Shown here: in pieces, positions 5,953-11,964 of the stretch
How positions within the stretch are numbered: position 1 is the stretch's first letter
Layout: each line of letters starts with the position of its first letter
NCBI GenBank assembly: GCA_947175225.1
Contig: CAMWLX010000067.1
Location: forward strand, 1 to 11,964
DNA from: an uncultured Porphyromonadaceae bacterium
GTDB lineage: Bacteria; Bacteroidota; Bacteroidia; Bacteroidales; Muribaculaceae
DNA length: 11,964 nucleotides
Reading direction: 5' to 3'
Position numbers and translations under genes: made by a program
Notes under the pieces: generated by a model
What the model was told of the DNA's origin: nothing
What the model saw: only the letters and a program-made list of their open reading frames with translations
Database searches by the model: none

Positions 5953-8322
5953 TTAAAGCTCAGAATATGGGAACCAAGGACGCAGATCGGTGTGCTTGGC
6001 ATTATCATCACGAATAGGAATTACATTCATGCCATAAATCCTATCTTGATAAGAACCTTTGAATTTAGCTGTATTACCACTAAATTCAATTATTAAACAG
6101 GTACCACCTACGCCATAACTATTCTTATAAGAATCCGCACTCCATACAAAAGCTTGAGTCTTATATTTATTCATTCCACCATCATATCCAATAAAGCCGT
6201 AAGCGCCTATTGACAAAACAGTAGCCCCCTCAAATATAGCATCATTAGCAGAAACTGAAGACTTTGAAGTAGGAACTGAAACAATATTTACACACGGAAT
6301 ATTATCAGAATTCTTAGTTACTTCGTAACGGAATGCTATTTTCTGACCATTTATCTCACGAACTTCAGCTTTTGTTCCTGTCACTGTTCCAGAAGTACCA
6401 CCACCAGGAATAAGATTTTTCAATTCTGCAAATGTTGGTATTCTCCACCCATCTGGGCAAGGATTACCTGAACGATCCTCCCATGAGCAAACTCCAGCTA
6501 ATGGGTCGGAAGACTTGATATAATCAAGGTAATCATCTCCTTGAGAAGCCGCCGCTCCAAACACTATTGAGAATTTATTTGCCATGTCATTAGACCACCC
6601 ACCGGTATGATAGGTTGTAGTGTTCATTATAGCAAAGTATCCTCCATAAACACTTCCATACTGAGTATTCTGATACTTAACACGTGCATTATCCTTAATA
6701 CTCTCACCAGGTGCGAAAGCATTATCTAACGCCCAGTATGAGTTATTTATAGATTGTCCCCACTTATTTAGACGTAACATATTAGAATTGTAAGGAATAC
6801 CCATCCAGCGACCCCACTGATAATAACTTGGAGAAGCTACCCGAGTCGAATACAAAGCACCATTAACAATACCATTACTATGATAGATAATAGGATCACA
6901 CCAAGCATCAGAAGTATACAAAGAGTAAGCATTATCACACCATCCGTTACCTGTATACTTAGCACTTACTTGTTTTGTATCCGTGTATGAAGGCTTGATC
7001 AATTCACCAGCACCGCCCCAGTTGGACATAAAACCTGGGTTTGTGGGATCTAATTCTTCTGATTCTTTCTCCCAAACAGCATAAACATATTCTTTATTAT
7101 AATCGTAACTCCATAAGGTTATTGCGGAGGTATCAACTAAATTCTGCTGTTCCTCATTAGGATCATCAAAAGACCAGCCTTTAAAGGTATATCCTGATGG
7201 TGCAGTTGGCAAACCGTAGTTTGTAACATAATATGTGTAATCCAGCAATTCAAATGCAGCTTTCGGTTTATTATCTTCAATAACAAACGGCTGATATACA
7301 ATTATCTTTTCAGGATCAGCACCAGTGAAAGCAGCGTGTACATGCAACTCAGCAAGAATTTCCTTCTGTAGAGGAATGTTTACGCCATCGATTGTGCCTT
7401 CCTCTGCACCCTCAGCCTTTGTAAATGCATTGTAGTATACGCCAGCTTCAAGTTCAGTCGCGTTCGCGAAAGCATAGTCGTAGTTAACACCGTCAAATTC
7501 CATATGGAATGAAAGTGTATATTTGCCAGGGATGAAAGCAAGATAAATATCTTCTCCACCTTTTACATTCTCTACTACTATACCTTCAGGACGTTCTATA
7601 GTACCTTTAGTTTCAGAATCTTCAAGTCCAAGTCTTTCCTTATAAACAATAGCTCTGTTACCACCAGTTACCTCTGTTGAAGCACTATTTCTGATAGTCA
7701 AAGTACCTGTCTTGTCAGTGGGAATTCCATTCAAAGAGAAACGTGCCATTGCAAGGTGAGCTACCATAGTTTCGTCTTTTACAAGAGTAGCATTGTTATC
7801 CTTAATATTAAGTTTTACGCTTTTTGAAAGGATATCCATTGCAGACAGAGCTTCAACGCTTGTATATTTAGGCATCTTAGACAGATCCACAACCATCTCT
7901 TTCTTTGAATTGAAATAGATGGGTTTGCCATCTGCTTCCTTTTCTCCGGTAGCTTCAGGATCAGTGTACCAAAGGTTGAAGTCATACTGACCATTTTCAG
8001 CAGTCACAGTACCAGTGAACACACCTGTGTCTGTACCAACACCTTCACCGATAACGAGTTCTCCGGCTTTAACGCCTTCTGAGTTGTATACAGCAAGTTT
8101 GTCGCCACTCTCCCAAACATCGTTAAGGCCACCGGTTACATTGTTCTCGCTGAGGATTGTACGGGTCTGTGCCTCGCCGCGTGATACGGTCAGCGTCACA
8201 GGTACGGAGTGACCCTTAAGAGAGGTCTCGCCACCCGGAAGCACCTCGTCTGACGTACAGGACCAAAGTCCCATCATACTCGCCAGAGCAAGTGCATATA
8301 TTGATTTATTTAATAATTTCAT
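5953..8322 (-). CDS. Fimbrillin-family lipoprotein with InlB-like repeat and FISUMP-type domain
   Basis: At 789 residues this is the largest protein in the window. The signal peptide ends in LWSC with Cys22. The fimbrillin-type part (about 38-305) shows AQTRT with Arg54, VWESGD at 69-74, HLAMARFSL at 189-197, DIYLAFIPG at 258-266 and EAGVYY at 292-297. Residues about 322-417 resemble one InlB/Flg_new-type repeat, with GYTFKGW at 377-383 and VYAVWEKE at 413-420. From about 495 to 771 is a FISUMP-type domain with YQWGR (501-505), NPCPDGWRIPTFAEL (620-634) and FVWSADSY (725-732). The protein then runs 18 residues past the IPIR end motif to RPWFPYSEL. The start is 58 bp downstream of the preceding gene, suggesting cotranscription. 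G+C drops from about 57% (8101-8280) to about 34% in sampled 3' lines, so the display half may have a separate history. The ligand is unknown. Confidence 0.86.
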   Translation of the reverse strand: MKLLNKSIYALALASMMGLWSCTSDEVLPGGETSLKGHSVPVTLTVSRGEAQTRTILSENNVTGGLNDVWESGDKLAVYNSEGVKAGELVIGEGVGTDTGVFTGTVTAENGQYDFNLWYTDPEATGEKEADGKPIYFNSKKEMVVDLSKMPKYTSVEALSAMDILSKSVKLNIKDNNATLVKDETMVAHLAMARFSLNGIPTDKTGTLTIRNSASTEVTGGNRAIVYKERLGLEDSETKGTIERPEGIVVENVKGGEDIYLAFIPGKYTLSFHMEFDGVNYDYAFANATELEAGVYYNAFTKAEGAEEGTIDGVNIPLQKEILAELHVHAAFTGADPEKIIVYQPFVIEDNKPKAAFELLDYTYYVTNYGLPTAPSGYTFKGWSFDDPNEEQQNLVDTSAITLWSYDYNKEYVYAVWEKESEELDPTNPGFMSNWGGAGELIKPSYTDTKQVSAKYTGNGWCDNAYSLYTSDAWCDPIIYHSNGIVNGALYSTRVASPSYYQWGRWMGIPYNSNMLRLNKWGQSINNSYWALDNAFAPGESIKDNARVKYQNTQYGSVYGGYFAIMNTTTYHTGGWSNDMANKFSIVFGAAASQGDDYLDYIKSSDPLAGVCSWEDRSGNPCPDGWRIPTFAELKNLIPGGGTSGTVTGTKAEVREINGQKIAFRYEVTKNSDNIPCVNIVSVPTSKSSVSANDAIFEGATVLSIGAYGFIGYDGGMNKYKTQAFVWSADSYKNSYGVGGTCLIIEFSGNTAKFKGSYQDRIYGMNVIPIRDDNAKHTDLRPWFPYSEL

Positions 8323-8380
8323 AGTTAGTTTAATGTATTAAGTTTGATTTTCTCAAAACTTATCGCGAGACAATCACAGA

Positions 8381-10114
8381 TTATTTGAATTCACCGTGAC
8401 CGTAGCCAGGAGTAGTGACGGTAGTTTTCTTAACCTCTTCCCACTGAGCATAGAGGTCTCCAGTAACCTGATCTTTAGTAAGGGTATAGATATCGTTAGG
8501 TGCATAAGTCTTGCCTTTGCCGTCTGCCTGAGTATTCCAACCGATGAACTTATACCCTTCAGGAGTTGTTGAAGTCCAGACTGGTCCAAGATCCTCATAA
8601 TTAACAACTGTAAAGTCATAGGAATCAGCAGTAGTGGCAGGGTCGGGCTGATCGTCAATTGTAAGGGTGGAACCGTTAAGGTTCTGGTGGTAAGTAAGCA
8701 CGTAGTTGACAACGTCCTTCTTCCACTGAGCAGTGATCACAACATTAGTCTCGTTCTTAGAAAGCTTATCAATATATTTATCCCAGCCTTTGAAAGAATA
8801 ACCCTCGCGAGTAGGATCTTCAGGATATTCACCCACAATACTCATACCATCAGTACCATTGTAATTTTCAGACTTAATAGGATCTTCAGTATATCCGTCT
8901 TTCCAAGTTACTGTCCAGTTATATGTACTTTCTTTCCACTGAGCGTAGAGAGTAGCAGAAGTAGCAGGAGCTTCAACAGTGATAGTGGTATTGGCTGCAA
9001 AAGCTTCTCCTGTACCGTCTGCGGCTGTATTCCAACCTATGAAGTCATAACCCTCATTAGCTGCATCGAAAACCTCATTATAGTCACTGACTGCAAACGT
9101 GCACTTATTGCCTGCAGACTGGCTATCTATTGTCTTAGTCTCGTTAGTGCCGAAGTTTTGATTGTAAACAAGTGTATAATCCTTTGTGTCATCATAGCCG
9201 TCGGTGCGAACTACGTTGATAGGAATTGCACGTGCTTTTGCAAGTTCCTGACCATCTTCTATTGCAAGACGATAGAAGTCGTTTGCTTCGAGCAAATATG
9301 GATTGCTATAGCCTTTGTACTCATATTCACCTACTGTCACTGTAAACTCAAGTGGAGTTTTCTCAGTACCTGGAACAAGAGTCACATAGAAATCATTTTC
9401 AGAAGTTGCAACAGTGAAAGATTTTTCACCCTTTGCAGTTACAGTCGTAGGAAATTCGATCTCAGCGCCTGCATTCATGTCGCTCTTGCTGACAGTCACT
9501 ACTGTGTTGGCATCGAATGTCAGAGGCTCATTATTATAAAGGAGTGTGAAATGTCCGAAACCAAACTGACGATGCATAAAGAGGTCGTTGAATGTTGCTT
9601 TGCCACCCTTGATTTCAACATCGCCGGTAGTCATAAGTAGGTCGTTAGCTGCAAGTGCCTCTACACCTTGGTTTATCTGATTAGAGAAATCATACACCTT
9701 GTTAGGCATAGCCACGCCCTGTTTTGCTGAGTATTTAACATCTTTACCGAGCGAAATGAAAGTAAATGTATGTTTGCCGTCATCAGCAAAAGTCCTTACT
9801 GTGCCAACAAACTGTGCTTTTGTACCGTTGTCAATAAGTTTAGTTACTGTAAGGAAACCGGCGTATTTGCCATCTGTCTCACTCACTTGGATAACATCAC
9901 CTTCATTCCATGTGAGTAGGAGTTTCTTCTCGTCTTCGCTTAGATTCAGGTTAGTACGGGTAAGTTCACCCTTGGACACTGTGATGCTGAGTTCTACATC
10001 ACGAAGGTTGTTGGCTGCTGGCTCAAGTAATGTGCTTTCGCTCTGACATGATGCCAGAGCGAAAGTAGCGAGTGCGGCTGCGAACAACTTGGTTCCAAAA
10101 TTCTTTTTTGCCAT
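8381..10114 (-). CDS. Fimbrillin-like lipoprotein with three InlB-like repeats
   Basis: A 577-residue predicted lipoprotein. The signal peptide ends in LASC with Cys23. Residues about 38-290 keep a more divergent fimbrillin plan: LTRT with Arg53, TWNEGD at 68-73, FGFGHFTLLY at 184-193, DFYVTLVPG at 241-249 and EANDFY at 276-281. Three tandem InlB B-repeat/Flg_new-type units follow at about 312-394, 399-466 and 469-559. Each has a GYxFxGW motif (355-361, 438-444, 520-526) and ends in AQW. Units 1 and 3 are the most alike, each with GWNTxADGxG. An 18-residue tail ends in GYGHGEFK. There is no FISUMP domain. Such repeats form small beta-rich extensions in bacterial surface proteins. The gene lies 59 bp after the propeller gene and 58 bp before the next lipoprotein gene, with no visible terminator between them. 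A structural or adhesive surface role is inferred. Confidence 0.84.
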   Translation of the reverse strand: MAKKNFGTKLFAAALATFALASCQSESTLLEPAANNLRDVELSITVSKGELTRTNLNLSEDEKKLLLTWNEGDVIQVSETDGKYAGFLTVTKLIDNGTKAQFVGTVRTFADDGKHTFTFISLGKDVKYSAKQGVAMPNKVYDFSNQINQGVEALAANDLLMTTGDVEIKGGKATFNDLFMHRQFGFGHFTLLYNNEPLTFDANTVVTVSKSDMNAGAEIEFPTTVTAKGEKSFTVATSENDFYVTLVPGTEKTPLEFTVTVGEYEYKGYSNPYLLEANDFYRLAIEDGQELAKARAIPINVVRTDGYDDTKDYTLVYNQNFGTNETKTIDSQSAGNKCTFAVSDYNEVFDAANEGYDFIGWNTAADGTGEAFAANTTITVEAPATSATLYAQWKESTYNWTVTWKDGYTEDPIKSENYNGTDGMSIVGEYPEDPTREGYSFKGWDKYIDKLSKNETNVVITAQWKKDVVNYVLTYHQNLNGSTLTIDDQPDPATTADSYDFTVVNYEDLGPVWTSTTPEGYKFIGWNTQADGKGKTYAPNDIYTLTKDQVTGDLYAQWEEVKKTTVTTPGYGHGEFK

Positions 10115-10173
10115 TGTTCTGTTACCGTTTAATGGATATTGTCATTTATTAATTGTCGATTTTGGGATATGCA

Positions 10174-11964
10174 TTACTGCTTGCCGTTGGTATCCTCACC
10201 ACCAATTGTCGGACCGCTTGGAGTCTCAGGCTCAACAGGTTTTTCCGGCTCTTCAGTACCGATGCCACCCTGGATGGTTGATGACCAAACACCATAGAGT
10301 GTAATTTCTGCAGCGTCACCCGGGATTTTGAATGGTGCTCCTTTCTTGAGCACGCTTGGATCCTCATAGTCGAGGAATGCGCGTTCAGTTGACCAACCTA
10401 CGAAATTACGCTCGCCCCATACAGGAGTTACATCAGGAATTTCAAATTCATTTGTGTCAGACTTCATTTCTGCGGGAAGGCCTGAAGTACCTTCTCTGTC
10501 AGTGCCGTCGAAGTAGTCAAACTTAACTGTGTAAGCATATACATGGTCTTTCCAAACTGGCTTAAGAACAACGACAGTATTAGATTCAAGGTTCTCAGTA
10601 TCACCAGGCTGATATGTTTTACCATTGTCACCTTCCCAGTAATCAAAGTCCTTGCCTTCAGGTGCGGTAGGAGCTACTGGAGCCTCGAAATTCTTGCTTT
10701 CGCCTTCTTCTACTGGCTCTGTGAAGTCATTATCTGGAGTCTGGAAGCCTGTAGGCCACTTAGCCACCTCAACGGTAGTGTCGAGCTTGAAGACGTATAC
10801 ACCGCTCTGGCCGCAAGCTACGAATACGAGGCCTGTCACCTGATCATACTTAACGAAGTTGCAGGAGTGAGCGTCTGTGCCGGCCTCGAACTTGTTGCTT
10901 TCAGGATTCTTAACAGCGTTGCCGTTTTCGTCGTAGTTGAGCACCTCAAATGCGAAGAGAGGCATGTCAGTTCCGTTGTACTTCTCGTATACGCGGAGAC
11001 CTGCGCCTGTAGCAGCGAATACATAGTCGCCTTCAACAGATACAGCAGTAGTGTTTGTGCCGTTCTGCCATGCAATGCCGGTGCCCTGATATACGCGGAG
11101 ACCGTTCTCGCCGTTAGCGCCCTGACCGCCGCCTACATAACGGTAGTTGCCGTCAACAGCCATAGTGTGCTTGCCGTAGTGAGTAGCCTCAGTGCCGTCT
11201 ACCACGTTCCAGCCACCGTTCTCGGGGTTGTAGACCTCAGCTTTCTTCTCTTCGGAGATGAGGGGAGCGCCTTCATTGCGGACAGAGCCGTCGAGAGCGA
11301 GGATCTCCATCTTTTCGTCGTTGGTGCGGAGCACGAGACCGCCGTCGATATACTTGCCGCCGAATTCATCGTCGAATGCGATTACTTCAGTAGCTGCTTC
11401 ATGGTTTTCAACATCGAAGTCTGCGGGGAAGCTGTAGACGCCACCTGCATAGCCGGAAACAGCGTATACAGTGTTGCCGACAACCTCAACGCTGTTGGCA
11501 GATACGCCGGGGATGGTGATGGTGTCTACTGCGAGAGAACCGCGATTCCAGCGGCCTACTACTGCTCCCTGTGCATACGATGTGATTGGGAGGTAAAGGT
11601 TGTTGCCGTTTGCAACAATGCCGTTGAATTTTGCAGTCTCGGATACGAGAGTGTTGGTGATGACATCTGCAGTGCGATCATCTACAAGTGCGTTGATGTC
11701 GATTACGTCGATAGCGCCGCCCCATGCGTCAGCTGCTACGGTTGCCTGATGGTTGGAGTGCCATGAAACGTAAGCGATACCGTTGGAGATAGCGATGCCA
11801 GTTGCTGACCAGTTGTGAACGGCTGCCTGAGATTCAGCTACAGGAGCGATCTTTGCCACGAGCTGGAGGCGTTCTGATTTCTGGCCGCGAGTCTGGCCGG
11901 GGAGTGATACACGACCTGCCTGTGAGGCAGGGCTGAGAGATGTGAGGTTGAGTGCGTTCTCAGC
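10174..11964 (-). CDS. Beta-propeller protein with InlB-like repeats (5' end outside window)
   Basis: The frame is open to the window edge, leaving 596 visible residues and no start. A GTG at 11859 is possible but unlikely, because the upstream 35 codons read as ordinary protein. Visible residues about 50-400 contain roughly seven repeats of a short beta-blade pattern, for example AISNGIAYVS, VEVVGNTVYAVSGY, MAVDGNYRYVGGG, VSVEGDYVFAATGAGLRVY and GLVFVACGQSGVYVF. This fits a seven-bladed propeller of the LVIVD/YncE-like kind. Two InlB-like repeats follow (about 408-471 and 478-562, with NFVGWSTE and LYGVW), then a tail rich in Pro, Glu and Gly. The missing N terminus probably holds an export signal, which is an inference from the neighbours. 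The sampled base composition is higher in G+C (57% at 11161-11220) than much of the lipoprotein sequence. It is first in the apparent three-gene unit as seen here. Its ligand and role are unknown. Confidence 0.8.
   Translation of the reverse strand, partial: AENALNLTSLSPASQAGRVSLPGQTRGQKSERLQLVAKIAPVAESQAAVHNWSATGIAISNGIAYVSWHSNHQATVAADAWGGAIDVIDINALVDDRTADVITNTLVSETAKFNGIVANGNNLYLPITSYAQGAVVGRWNRGSLAVDTITIPGVSANSVEVVGNTVYAVSGYAGGVYSFPADFDVENHEAATEVIAFDDEFGGKYIDGGLVLRTNDEKMEILALDGSVRNEGAPLISEEKKAEVYNPENGGWNVVDGTEATHYGKHTMAVDGNYRYVGGGQGANGENGLRVYQGTGIAWQNGTNTTAVSVEGDYVFAATGAGLRVYEKYNGTDMPLFAFEVLNYDENGNAVKNPESNKFEAGTDAHSCNFVKYDQVTGLVFVACGQSGVYVFKLDTTVEVAKWPTGFQTPDNDFTEPVEEGESKNFEAPVAPTAPEGKDFDYWEGDNGKTYQPGDTENLESNTVVVLKPVWKDHVYAYTVKFDYFDGTDREGTSGLPAEMKSDTNEFEIPDVTPVWGERNFVGWSTERAFLDYEDPSVLKKGAPFKIPGDAAEITLYGVWSSTIQGGIGTEEPEKPVEPETPSGPTIGGEDTNGKQ

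Noticed and set aside
5742..6011. An 89-codon minus-strand frame overlapping the end of the 8322-5953 gene
   Set aside because: It is out of frame with a well-supported gene and otherwise translates through Q and P repeats, so it is not a credible gene.
8687..9640. A 317-codon open frame on the plus strand
   Set aside because: It is antisense to the fimbrillin-like gene at 10114-8381, whose minus-strand product has a signal peptide, lipobox and InlB-like repeats. The plus-strand product has no recognisable features.
10543..11766. A 407-codon open frame on the plus strand
   Set aside because: It lies entirely antisense to the propeller gene. Its translation is rich in Cys, Val and Ser without domain pattern, while the minus-strand frame shows clear blade repeats. 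It is a by-product of codon bias on the coding strand.

Overview
The window looks like chromosomal DNA from a gut-type member of the Bacteroidales. A Muribaculaceae-like genome is the best guess, but this rests on style and not on a marker gene. Signs of this are four lipoproteins of the Bacteroidetes-specific fimbrillin (Mfa/FimA-like) family, Bacteroidetes FISUMP-type C-terminal domains, A-rich leaders without clear Shine-Dalgarno sequences, and possible promoters of the -33 TTTG / -7 TAnnTTTG type. All six credible genes lie on the minus strand, so transcription runs from high to low coordinates.

Layout in transcription order. (1) 11964-10174: the 3' part of a beta-propeller protein with two InlB-like repeats and a proline-rich tail; its start lies beyond the window. 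(2) 10114-8381: a fimbrillin-like lipoprotein with three tandem InlB-like repeats. (3) 8322-5953: a fimbrillin-like lipoprotein with one InlB-like repeat and a FISUMP-type domain. These three are separated by only 59 and 58 bp and may be one transcription unit. (4) 5710-4862: a full-length Rpn/PDDEXK_2-family nuclease (putative transposase). (5) 4767-2818: a fimbrillin-like lipoprotein with a different FISUMP-like C-terminal domain. (6) 2628-526: a fimbrillin-like lipoprotein with a classical FISUMP-type domain.

The four lipoproteins share one N-terminal plan: a lipobox cysteine at residue 19-23, a TRT motif with its arginine at residue 50-54, a W-x-x-GD segment, an FxL segment, and an EAGxYY-like end. 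They differ completely after about residue 300. This looks like a family of surface or pilus subunits in which a conserved assembly module carries exchangeable display domains. In the 8322-5953 gene, hand-counted base composition falls from about 57% G+C near the 5' end to about 34% near the 3' end.

Three intergenic islands (1-525, 2629-2817, 5711-5952) are built from four short repeat modules, called P, Q, R and S here, in different combinations and orientations. P and Q fold into hairpins, and P shows compensatory changes in its arms. R carries a promoter-like pair on the minus strand. None of the hairpins is followed by a T run, so they do not look like intrinsic terminators. No tRNA, rRNA, CRISPR array, integrase or classical insertion sequence was seen.
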